64,000 nt of DNA from Asterella californica (taxonomy: Eukaryota; Streptophyta; Marchantiopsida; Marchantiales; Aytoniaceae), in assembly GCA_036924285.1 (NCBI GenBank), contig JAYKYS010000014.1, positions 8,866,001-8,930,000 on the forward strand. The letters run 5' to 3'. The position numbers and the translations under genes were made by a program. This document shows positions 37,388 to 47,700 of the stretch, one piece after another (the first letter of the stretch is position 1; each line of letters opens with the position of its first letter). The notes beneath the pieces were generated by a model. The model made no database searches. It was not told the DNA's origin and worked only from the letters and a program-made list of their open reading frames with translations.

Positions 37388-38054
37388 TATGGATAATCGG
37401 CAGGTGTGCGAGGAACAGAAGAACAACGATCAAGAAAGGTCACAACACATGAGGAAGTGGATTGCCGGTCAGATTCTCAAGGATAAGAAGGCCCGCAAAG
37501 GTGGTCGGACGATGAATCACGAGGAGGTTACACCGATAAAGAGAGGCAAGACGAAAGCCGACGGTGAGCGCCATGAAAGACTACGGAGAATCAAAGGGCC
37601 CTACGATAGAATCGATAAATCTAGTGCTAATACCTGCACGACGGATGGTAAGAAGAAGGATGGCAACAAGGTGAAGAGTCTGGAAGCTAAGAGCGAAGGG
37701 AAAAAGCATAGAAAGAGGAATTCGAACTCTAGGAATCATGACAGAAGCCGCGTGGCGAAAAGGAGCAAGCACGACAAAATCCTCGAGAAAGATCACGATA
37801 GTTCAATGATTAGAAATAGCAACAGCAGAGTGCACGAGAAGCACTTGATTAGGGATAGCAACAGAAGTAGCCTGGAGGGCGCGATCGAGTACAGTACTAG
37901 ATGTGGTAGGGCCAAAGGCGATAGAGAGACTACTTGCCTCGAACTCAAGTGTACCGATCAGCACGATGTGCTGAGTCACGAGGGGGACGGGGTGAGTGCC
38001 CCGATCCCCCCTTGGTTAATAAATGTTTTCCGGTGCCGTCCGGTTTCGCTGTAA
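37374..38054 (+). CDS. Basic ORF at the LINE 3' end (ORF3-like)
   Basis: An ATG-initiated frame of 226 codons is fully open and overlaps the end of ORF2 by 14 nt. It finishes almost at the poly-A tail. The product is very rich in Lys, Arg, Asn, Ser, His and Asp, with loose repeats (RNSNSRNHDRSR, IRNSNSRVHEKH, IRDSNRSS) and no predicted fold I know. Such a composition suits an RNA-binding or nuclear protein, but that is inference. Caution: this strand is purine-rich, which lowers stop frequency, so a long frame can arise without selection. It is still notable that this frame is unbroken while ORF1 and ORF2 have many lesions. Confidence 0.45.
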   Translation: MLMISMDNRQVCEEQKNNDQERSQHMRKWIAGQILKDKKARKGGRTMNHEEVTPIKRGKTKADGERHERLRRIKGPYDRIDKSSANTCTTDGKKKDGNKVKSLEAKSEGKKHRKRNSNSRNHDRSRVAKRSKHDKILEKDHDSSMIRNSNSRVHEKHLIRDSNRSSLEGAIEYSTRCGRAKGDRETTCLELKCTDQHDVLSHEGDGVSAPIPPWLINVFRCRPVSL

Positions 38055-38074
38055 AAAATAAATAAAAAAAAAAA
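38053..38074 (+). other. LINE A-rich tail
   Basis: The tail reads as A-runs with two T interruptions (an AATAAA-like core), directly followed by gypsy RT sequence at 38075. This marks the 3' end of the LINE. Confidence 0.9.
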
Positions 38075-38623
38075 GAGTATAAGCTGTTTGCCAACATTGA
38101 CAAGAGTGAGTTTGGTTTGGAGCGCATTAACTTCCTGGGACATGTCATTAGTGCAGAAGGAGACGGCCCGGATATGCAAAAGGTGGACGCGATTGTGACT
38201 TGGGAGCCTCTGACTACAGTGAAGGGGATGCGGCGATTCTTAGGATTGGCGCAGTTCTACCGCAAGTATGTGAAGGGGTTTTCAAAGATCGCGAAGCCGC
38301 TGACGGACTGGACGGACAAAGACGCACAGGTAAGTTGGACCAAGGAGGTGGATGATGCGTTTCAGACGATCAAAGCTATTTTGTCAAAGGCATCAGTTTT
38401 GAAGCTGTCGGAGTTCGACAAACCATTCGAGGTGCACACGGACGCGAGCGACTATGCGATTGACGGAGTGTTGGTGCAGGATGGAAAACCTGTAGCGTAC
38501 GTACGAAAGCAAGAAACTATCTGGGACAGAGAGTCGATGACCGACTCACGAGAAGGAACTGTTTGCGGTGGTTCATTGCTTGAGGAAATGGCGGCATTAC
38601 TTGGGACTTCACAAAACCCTTAG
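38075..38623 (+). pseudogene. Ty3/gypsy RT-RNase H remnant in copy A'
   Basis: The frame runs without a stop from the LINE tail: EYKLFANIDKSEFGLERINF, then LGHVISAEG, FLGLAQFYRKYVKGFSK and HTDASDYAIDGVLVQDG. It carries the same post-VAY frameshift and the same downstream TGA as copy A, with a further Gly-to-Asp change in the RNase H start and a few other substitutions. Confidence 0.9.
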
Positions 38624-39882
38624 GACATAAGGGCCTACCCCAAGAGGGCCCCAGACGAACGCTGACCTAAGGGGGCGAGTCTAGGAACGGACTGAAACAT
38701 GAGTCTCAGACATAGGTCTGAGACGTGGGACCGAGACGCAGACGAACCACAGGGTTCGACCCTGGGTCTGGACCACATGTTTCGGAAAAACTGCTAAGTG
38801 TTGGAGCTCCAGGGACGTTTTAGGTCGTGGACGGAGCTCCACATAAGATCTCGAGGCGAGTGAGGTATCATTGGAAAGATCTCGTCGAGAGCTTTCCAGT
38901 GATATATAACACTCCTCGATCTGACCTCCGAGCTGGAAGTTATAGCCGAACCACAATCGGGTTGTGATATAATTTTCAGGGACCAAAGAGGAGGACGAGG
39001 CCGCCGATCCCTTGAAGTATATATGAGGGGGGCTCGATGCTTGGGTGGGTCAGGACGAGTCATCCGACCCCAGGGTTCGGCGGGCGGACTCTAGGGGCAT
39101 GAGGTGATGGCTGGGTCAGTTCCAAGGCACGTTCCGATCTAGACTTGGACGTCTAGACTTAGGAACGATGTAAGGGCCCGGGCAAGACTAGGGAACGAGT
39201 CGGCGGGTTAGACCACCGTTCGGGAACCTAGACCCAGACGGACATTCACGAGCGGTTGGGCCGTTAGGTGTGCTAGAGACACCGTTTAGGACCCTGGACT
39301 TTATGGGAAGTCCGCCCCAAGTCATATTGTGACTTGCTCATGTTTGGGACCGACTTAGGCGGATCTAAGTCGGGACTTAGGATTGATGAGCTTGATGGTT
39401 AGGGAGACGGTCCGGCTCCGGTCCGGACCAAACAGAACTAAGGTAAGTGGTGCATGGACGCTAACTTGTGATTGTGTTTGCAGGTTAGCGGTGTAAAGTT
39501 TGCGACCTGCTGAGCTAGAGCTTCCGCTGACGCAACAAGGCGGTAGGTGCGCGAAAACTGCCACCTCCTGATGTCCACTCTGTCACCTCGAGTATAATGT
39601 AGACATCAACGCGGTAGTAAGAAGACCTCCAGGAAGAGAGACTAATGATGTCATAATGATTGCAGGTGTAGACCTCCTCTCTAGGCTAACATGGGCATCC
39701 AATCATAGCTCTTGTGAATCTTTTCCATCCGATCGATAATCATCGACAAGATTCTCTTACGACTTGTTAGTCGTATCATTGTTCTTCAGCTTCGAGATAC
39801 TTTTCAAGACCATCTTTGTCCACATCAGTTTGGAGTTGTGATGTCTAAAAGTTGTGAGTCTATATCTCGGTCTATCTAAGGT

Positions 39883-40493
39883 TTGGTCTCCTATAGATAT
39901 TCTATCGGATCTCCAACTCCCAGAGGAATTTTTACACCTAGAGATGGTATACGTATCTTTGGAGTACCGGTGGGTTCAAAGGACTTCGTCTCTCGGTTCT
40001 TAGATGTTGCTCTGGCAGAGGATGTTTTGCATACTGAGGATCTCCTTAGGTTAGAGGACCCCAAGTTGTCTTTAGTATTCTTTTCTCTTTCATTGCACAT
40101 CGTCCGGGTTACTTACTCCACACATAGTACATTCATCTCTTATCTTCGTCTCGCGTCTTAGAGAGTTTGATAAGAGGATCATGGAGATCTTTGGGACATC
40201 TTAGGATCGGAGACCTTTGAGTGCATGATAGAAATCTCGCACGTAAGCGGACATCATTGTCTATATCATGTGACGGGATGCGTTTATTATCTATGAAAGA
40301 GACTCCTTCGACAACTTTTTTTGTTAGTTGGGTCCTCTTAGCACCTTGGCTCTCTTGCCGTTTTGTCGTGCGAGATAGACTTATCCTGGAGAGCTATGTG
40401 AGAGAGGTGGAAGATGATTCTTATCTACTACAGATGCGTCTCCATGAGATAAGAGATAGTTTGACTCTTGAGACACGTGAGACACATCCTTGA
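39883..40493 (+). pseudogene. C-terminal reverse transcriptase-like fragments in copy A'
   Basis: Counterpart of 29705-30315 with almost identical protein (one Pro-to-Ser difference in the first frame, none seen in the second), separated by the same stop. Confidence 0.45.
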
Positions 40494-40980
40494 TTCGATA
40501 CCTTAGCTACAGATGGATCTCATGGACTGCAGTCTTCTCTGACGGGACACCACTTCCAGCAAGTTCTTGGTTCTTCCATCGCTTCATCCCTCTAACATTG
40601 GAGATATATGGATAGATAGTCTCGGAGTTCGACGTTCTTATTCGAGATTGTGTCAGAGCTTACCATGAGAGACGCCAGGGGTATCACTTTCTTTTTCTTT
40701 TTGCACTATATCTTTTAGACAGTGAGTTTTCATTACTCTACAAAGAGCGTTAGCAGGCACAGTCCACATGAGAGCTATTGTAGTAGGCGGTGTTACTTCA
40801 TGTGCACAAGTTGTATGTAGGAGTTAAGAGTGATAAGTGACCTTAGAGCTACGGATAAATGTTCTTCCTCCCTTGGGGGGAGTTGGTTGCTTGGCCCTTT
40901 GGTTCCCTCTTTCCCTTGTAATGCTTGATGAGGTCTTTCCATCCGTTGATTATTCATTGCGTCGCGTGTTTCTCATATGC

Positions 40981-40983
<3 letters not shown>

Positions 40984-41013
<30 letters not shown>
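40984..41013. repeat. AT dinucleotide microsatellite in copy A'
   Basis: Perfect AT run, longer by three units than in copy A. This fits replication slippage after the duplication. Confidence 0.95.
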
Positions 41014-41016
<3 letters not shown>

Positions 41017-42174
41017 TGAGGGTTAGGCGGATGCCTAGCTGGTTTGACCCGACAACCTTATTCCCGAGGTTTCCAACCGGAAAGAGATTTTACTTTACTC
41101 CAACTCTTCAGCACGTTTTCTGCGTTCGAACTTCAAGGAATTTCCATGTTTCATCATCATACATCTCAGCAACTTAGATCAACAGACAGGTTTTTCTTTT
41201 TGTTTGGTTTTGTTTTTAGACCTATTTTCGCTGTGGTGCTTTCAACATCAAAGATCAACGAACAGGTACCACCAATTATGTCAGTGTACTAACGTCTACG
41301 ACATCATTCCAACTTCCAGGACGAACGCCAAAAGAGTATACTACGAGTCAAGAAGCGTGTTAGAGCTTGCTCGCCACGCCCTTTGACCAGAGAATTGAGA
41401 AGTTTTCCGCTCTTGCAGCCAGCTGCTTTTACTCTCCTACAGTACCTACACATTCCAAATTAAAGCCATTAATCCTACTCACTTCATGTTCCAGCAGCAG
41501 CGTTCTTCATTTACTAATACCGTAAAAATCAGAAGGCATTTCACGAAGACAAGCAACTTGTGTATGGGTTATCGGACTGCTCGGCAAGCTCCTTCCTCTC
41601 GGTTCCAATATATTTGCCACGTCCAGAAGCTTCTTTCGAGCTTCCAAACACTTTCAGTAATCCTTTCGATGGGGGAATAAATTCGGAAACAACGACTTCG
41701 ATGCAGCTCCCAGTTTTCGTCCTCAACAGGAGATGAACTGATGACCAAGCTCTGGTTACCAACCTAGAGTGGGGACTATCTTAGTTTACGTATACAGCTC
41801 AGAGGAGATGATCATATTCTCGCACTTCAATATATCCCTCATGTTCCTCATATTTCCTCTGCTCCGACGTTCCCTCCTCTTCTTCCCGACCAGCCTACGA
41901 TAGATAGCAACTACACCTGGGAGAAGAAGAATGTTTATACACAATATACCATATAACATACATTCTGGAATGATGTGGTATACGCTTTTGAAGACAGTTG
42001 TTAAGATGTTTCAGGCAAGAACCTACAGGTCGAGAAACTTGTGAGGGTCGAATGTGTAGTGTAGTTTTACTCATCAAAATCTTAAGGAATCAAAAGAAGA
42101 TTATTAAAGTTTGAGGAGAACACAAAGTTCAGTCGCCAGAAACGGAAAGCAGTGAAGATACGACCGTTATTAAG

Positions 42175-42489
42175 ATGTCAGATCACTTTACGCAGAACAT
42201 GGGAACAATCCCTTCCAACCTCTTCCGACCTCTTGTAACGCAAGAAAGGCAAACAAGAGACTGTTTCGAGGACGATTTGACTTTCCGAAAACAAATACCA
42301 GAACAAAGTTTGGAGTTGACTGGGGAATCCTGTAGAAGACGGAACCGTAAAAAGCGAACGTCAGGTTTCCCCCTGGATAACAAGTATCAAAGATATCGTC
42401 TTCCGAATGTCGGAGAGCCCAAGTTAGAGCCAGTAGAATCGATTCGAACAATGCCTTTCTTGTCCTGTTCCCGTGTGCTCGTCTGGTGA
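42175..42489 (+). CDS. Unrecognised ATG-initiated ORF, possible first exon
   Basis: A frame of 104 codons starts at ATG 42175 and is rich in charged and polar residues (RRRNRKKRTSGFPLDNKYQR). No family is recognised. It could be the first exon of the downstream Sfi1-like gene, an independent small gene, or chance. Confidence 0.22.
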   Translation: MSDHFTQNMGTIPSNLFRPLVTQERQTRDCFEDDLTFRKQIPEQSLELTGESCRRRNRKKRTSGFPLDNKYQRYRLPNVGEPKLEPVESIRTMPFLSCSRVLVW

Positions 42490-42953
42490 TCGGCGTTCTT
42501 GTTAATGAGTTTGCAAGCAGTAATGCAAACTCATAAGAAGAAGGTCGTGTACGATCAGCTAGTAAGTAGTACAAACGTGTTCGACACATATAACCTAATT
42601 ATTGCCTGTACTCTACATGTCCATGACACGAACCACGCCCGCCGTACTCGGATCCTCACTGATTGTTGCACTTGTTCAATTTGGTCTTCAAATTTGAGTC
42701 GTTTTCTTGGCGCAGGAGTAAACATTATCATCCTTTAGACCATAGCAATCCACTCTCAAAACTCCATCATTGTTCATCATCACCGGGAGGATGATCTTTA
42801 ACAAGATAGTAGTAGAGCTGAAAGAGTATCATCAATATTCTGCCATATGTAGTGTAGTCAGTACTGATACAGATTCGAACTTCAAATTAGAGAACCGCCT
42901 TGGAGCCGCTACATGGGACGCGCCCCGCCACCCTCTTTTTCTCCTGAGCTAGC

Positions 42954-43030
42954 ACGCCTTTAGCATGTTGGTCTTGCCCTCGCACTCGGACATCCAGGTC
43001 GGAGGTTCAATTCCCACGGCCTTGTGATGG
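42954..43030 (+). repeat. tRNA-like sequence, probable SINE head
   Basis: TAGCATGTTGG at 42961 resembles a Pol III A box with one base missing, and GGTTCAATTCC at 43004 matches a B box. Their spacing is right for a tRNA. The acceptor stem and T-stem do not pair well, so this is not a functional tRNA. T-rich sequence follows (about 43050-43085), as in some plant SINEs. No second copy is seen in the window. Confidence 0.42.
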
Positions 43031-44211
43031 TCAAGCCACGTCGAACTACAATAGTTTATTTTCTTGTTTATTTTCTTGTTTCTAACCTTGCTCATGCTTA
43101 TTTCACGCTTTTGGGAGGATTCTTAGTTGGCACTTTCCGCGGGACGGTCAAGACACCACCTCTACTAGAATTGAATTGAAGGAAGACTGGAAGGAAACTA
43201 GTCTACTTTAACTTTATGCTTTTCTGTTTTCTAGAGTTTCTTTCTCCTGTTATGTTTCCTTCTGAGATCACTTGAAACTTCTTCCTCCTTTTCCGTACTC
43301 ACTTGGGTCACCTTTTGTATTTCCTTTTCTCGTCATTGTAGTCACTCGTGGGTTCACTCTTTTGTTTGTGCGGAAGCCAAATCTAACAACATCGGTGCGC
43401 TTCGAATAATGAAAAGAGTCTACAGCCAATTAAAAAGACATGCTCTGCTTGCATTTCAGGGACCCAAATTTTCAGCAGTGGGCTTGGCAACGCAATCAAG
43501 CCTCATGAGAGGAGAATTAGTGTTGTTATGATAGAAGAAGTTCGTTGCGTGTTAAAGATGGAGCAACAGGCAGCTCGATGCTGGAAAGCTGCTGTGACTT
43601 TTTGGCTAAAGTAAAGACATCCACAAAAGTTGGTTCCTACGGTAGTCATCAGACACAAGAAGGCTTCAACAAGTGTGTGTGCAAAGTGTTGCGGATATGT
43701 TTGAGGTAAAGCAAGGGCAAGGCGAGCTTTATGTACTACATGAATCATAAGACATAGCTGCTTTTTGCAATAATGTCGCCAGCTATTGCCGTATCTGAAA
43801 TCGAAGATCCAGATAGATTTCCTGCGAATGGAGATTCTCTAGGCCGCGGCTGTACCTACATCTTGCGAAGATACGGTCAAGAAAACATTCGCAGCCCCCC
43901 TAGGACTACCAAATGATTCCCATCCACAAACTACGTCGGTCACCAATTTATCTATTGAATGCACCTGTAAACGAGACTAAGATTGACTTGGATCGAGATC
44001 AAGCCTCTAAGGATATATACACCACAAAAACTGCATCTCAATCCTCTCAACCTGCTCAAGAAACTCTCGCGCCATTCAGGATCACAAACAGCGCTTCCAA
44101 GATTAGAAGATAAGGTTAACGCAAAGAGACTTAGGGCTCCATCGGAGCACCTCTTCAGTGTTTCAACTCTAGACTTCTCCTCACAGCCATTGGTCTCGTT
44201 CTCGTTCTCGT

Positions 44212-44253
44212 TGGTTCATGAACAGGGTCCCGTTGGATCCTGTTCATGAACCA
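44212..44253. other. Long near-perfect hairpin, 19-bp stem
   Basis: Arms 44212-44230 and 44235-44253 pair over 19 bp with one G-T wobble and a four-base loop (CGTT). The outer arms contain GGTTCATGAACAGG and its complement. Confidence 0.9.
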
Positions 44254-44754
44254 TGTATTACAGGGACACCCAGGAAACAGGTGCCATGGCTTGTCCATTA
44301 CATCATATGACGAACCCGAACTGACTAGACTATCAGTTACGATCTTCACTGTGAACTGATATTGTGTGTGTGTACATCAACCCTTTCTTGCTACTCTACC
44401 CTGTGACCACATATCATCGACTCTATGACTGAAACACTTCTCCCAAGAAGGGATTGGGTTGGATCATATCTTTGCGCTTGGGGCAATAACGTGAGTTGAA
44501 ACCGAGACGCGTCAATTGCTGGAATATCCGCGTTCATCGAACTTTCCCCTGTACAGTATTCCTGTGTGTATACGCTTGGAATCTGACGAGCTGAAATCAT
44601 GATGGTTTCCTGAGACGGACCGACGCACTGCGCTGGGCGTCCTGTTAGCTGGAGGTGCACACCTCCTTCTCCGTTACTAGATTTCGGAGGCGGTCGTTTG
44701 TGGCAAGAACGCCTCCGCTCCCCATTGCTCCAACCTTCTTTATGTCGCCTGCAG

Positions 44755-47700
44755 TTCAAAAGGAAACGAACAGAACCCTCGAAAGAACTGCTAAGCATAT
44801 ATACCGAGTCACAGGATGATCTTAAGCCTGATTGCAGTGGAAAAACTACTACTTCACACCAAGTTCCCGACACATTCCGACTGGCTGTACGATTCAAAGT
44901 GGTCCGTCCAGGAACGGTGGTACGGATCGCTCTGATACGGTCAAGGACCAGTCCCCCTTCTGCGCTCTTGAGTTCGTCAAATTCACAATATAACTGTAAG
45001 ACTGCTTACCTGAATTACTGTCAGATCATAGCACCACTTGTATGGTTCTTTTTGCGTGCAGGTGGTCATCCAAGAACTCTTCTGCAACTCGACGAAACGC
45101 TTGCAAAGACATTTCTTGTCCAAGGACATGTTCTGTCTTGTGGTGAGCTCCATTTCACAGTCGAAGATGGAGTAAGTTATCCGGGAACGAAAGCGCCTGA
45201 AAAGGGATCCTAGCTTGTTTTGAAGACCATGGGCGAGGTCCAAGATTTGAGCAGAAAATACCCTACAGTCGCCCCATCCCTCACGGAAGAGGAAATACGG
45301 TACGTTCACATAACATAAATTCGAAGTGGACCCGTCGGACCTGCCGAGGATTCATGAAGTAAGAAAGGACCGACTTTCTCAAATGGCTGATAGGCCTCTG
45401 TCTGCTTCAACACAAAAACTCGTCTGCTCGTTGTTGACTGGCAGGATTAGTCTGAAACTTCCAGCACGCTTTTCTCAGTGACATCTTCTGGAACACTCGA
45501 AGAACTATGGTATTAGTGGAAGGAAAACAAATTATGTGCAGAGAGCGCTACGAGGAACAGTGCCGGCTCAATACTTCAAACTTCCGTTATGTTTATTTCC
45601 GTTTCCTTCTTTCTTGGTCCTGATTGTACCAAAACAGTGAAATCTAAGGTTTGGATTCGAGCGGTTGGTTCTGCTAAAGAGTTTAGCAATTGTGGGCCTG
45701 ATTTCATGTATCAGTGAAAACACGAGCCGCTGAGCTCTTGGGATACAACAGTTCGTAACCTAATTGCAGCTCTGGTGTTATTTCGGAGAGTCGTTTCCTT
45801 AAAATTACAAGAGTCTCCCAGGCAAAGTTCCGATGAGGCAGAAACTGCAAGCAAGGAAAATTTGTGGGGCAAACCAGGCCGCCGGGAGAATGTTTTGAAA
45901 GAGCATCCCAATCCATCGAATGGAAGAAGAAACGGTTCTCTAAAGATCAGGAACTTCAGTTCTTATGATCTGTTCTATCGGAAACCAAGTAGAGGCCCTC
46001 ATAGATACGATCGAGCGGTTGCTGGGACAGGAAGGAACGGTACAGTGCAGAAGACAACCAGATCTTCCATTATAAATCATAGCCCTCAGGCCGGTTAGAG
46101 ACATTGAGAACCTTCTACTAAAAGCCATTGAAGAGTCGAGAAAGGTGGTCTTGTGCGGCTAACAATCTCAGATTACACTCTCGTGTGCAGGCTGACATTA
46201 TTTATGAAACTACGTACTAAGGACTTCGTCCGTCTTGCACTAGTAAAGCTTCGACTCACTTTTTGTAAAGGCCTTCTAGATTTCCTGAAGAATGTGAGTT
46301 TGAAGCATGGGAAATTCCGGTAGCCGGCTTGCTACGTCCAGGTGCTTCAACCCTTGGACCAAATTACGGAAGACTTTTACTTCCAGGAGATCCATTGCCT
46401 TCCTCTCGAGAAAGAAAATTACTTCACAGAAAAGCGGCCATCCTCCTGGGCAAGAATCTCCCCCATTGCTTCTCTCCAGATCATACGCACCACCAGAACA
46501 GACACTTCCCACTGCTGCGCCTTCCAATCCCTGAAATCCTGCCTGTTCCATACGGAGAGATAATGACGAACTTCGATTCTGAGCTCCCTCTTGCTACCAG
46601 AGGCCAAGTTGGAACTGAAAACTAAAACGCGACTTTCATCTGCAGGGCATACCGACATCACCGGAAGAGACTAGCGAGGATTGTGGCTGATCAGTGGCTC
46701 TATGCAGCCAGATTTGTAAGGAAAATTTCTTCATCCAGTCGACTTGGCCTTCCATTTATATCAGCGGGATATACTTTCATTTCTACCTTTGCTGGGAAAT
46801 GAAGTCGTGTGTGGATTTGCAGTGCCACTAGGCGTATCGTATTTATCAGCTTCCACTCACGCATATTTATTGTCCTCCTCCAGAGACTAATAACGCTAAG
46901 GTTGCGCACGCGGCGTGGAGAAGAGCTGAAAAGGTGAACGCGTACCCTTCAATGCTTGCTTAAAGCTGCGGTACATCATGAGAGAGAACCAAATGATTCA
47001 CCCTGAAAGAAGTACTTCCTCCTTGTCTAATTGAGTATGTCGTGGGTGAGACTTCCTGCTTGCACTGCCAGTTTTGGTAAGCAACGCCCCTCACGTGTAA
47101 CGCCTCTGAACTGCTTCAGGTTTTGCATCACCGAGTGGAGAGCTGCAGTAGAGACGAGAATGCGTATGTCTGAGATCTTAGAACGCGCTGGTGTGCTATG
47201 TCGCTTCATACTGGAGAGACGAAGCTTTCACGTATGGCGGACATCAGTCGAGACTCAGGAACTGATCCGCAAGGCTTTTGACCGAACAGTCCAAATAAGT
47301 AATCATTCTACTTGTCCCAGATCCTCCAATTTAATAGCTCAACGCAGTAGAATAAGATACTCCGCGCTCCTCGCACTAAAAGAGATGGCTATTTTCTTCA
47401 CTGCCTTGCATCTACGCCCAATTGTTGTGTCACACGGTTACACGAACACTTTTACCCATCGTTACACTGCACTATGCGTTATGTAAAGATGTTCTTCGAA
47501 AGAAATCTCATCACTTGCTAGAGAACGATTTGAAACCGTTCAAGTGGCGGTGTCAACAGTCCATCAGGGCAAAAGGAGGAGGGCATTGACTGCATTGCAT
47601 GCATACTCCCAAGAAGGCAAATACAAGCGTGAACGACAGCTGAAAGTGAAAGTTTTCTCGACATACCATCTGCTGAGAACATTTCTCACGAGATGGAATT

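Larger units (their letters stand above)
31193..38074 (+). mobile_element. L1-type LINE, nearly full length, degenerate
   Basis: The element begins right after copy A and ends in an A-rich tail. Its layout is 5' region, ORF1 (gag-like, zinc knuckle), ORF2 (apurinic endonuclease, reverse transcriptase, zf-RVT domain), an extra basic ORF, a short 3' end and poly-A. The plus strand is purine-rich. A number of in-frame stops and frameshifts show it cannot encode active proteins now. I looked for a target-site duplication between the sequence before 31193 and that after 38074 and found none. AAAAGAGTATA occurs both at about 31146 and at the tail junction, but not at the 5' edge. Confidence 0.93.
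38075..41377 (+). mobile_element. Composite retroelement repeat, right copy (A')
   Basis: This copy carries the same parts as copy A, plus 54 bp more of the RT frame at its left end (38075-38128), which the left copy lacks. Homology with copy A starts at 38129 and ends at 41377 (CTCGCCAC), exactly where copy A meets the LINE. Beyond 41377 the sequence is unrelated to the LINE. Confidence 0.9.
41378..44754. other. Stretch with unresolved coding-like pieces
   Basis: The ATG frame at 42175-42489 (104 codons) and blocks near 43773-43975 and 43985-44112 (KASKDIYTTKTASQSSQP-like, Ser/Thr/Gln-rich) look mildly coding. They are on the same strand as the Sfi1-like gene and could be its 5' exons. I could not chain them in phase. 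A tRNA-like sequence near 42954 and a hairpin at 44212 are listed separately. Confidence 0.35.

Noticed and set aside
31146..38085. AAAAGAGTATA at 31146 and at the LINE tail as a target-site duplication
   Set aside because: The left occurrence lies about 40 bases inside copy A and is also present in copy A' (41330), so it does not flank the LINE 5' end.
27939..41377. Reading copies A and A' as a pair of ordinary long terminal repeats of one element
   Set aside because: The repeats contain RT and RNase H coding remnants, which LTRs do not. The DNA between them is a complete LINE, and the left copy is truncated inside a reading frame.
42954..43030. A functional tRNA gene
   Set aside because: The A box is one base short and the acceptor and T stems do not pair.
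44391..44897. Minus-strand frame of 168 codons
   Set aside because: It overlaps the first phase-consistent exon of the Sfi1-like gene on the other strand and shows no motif.
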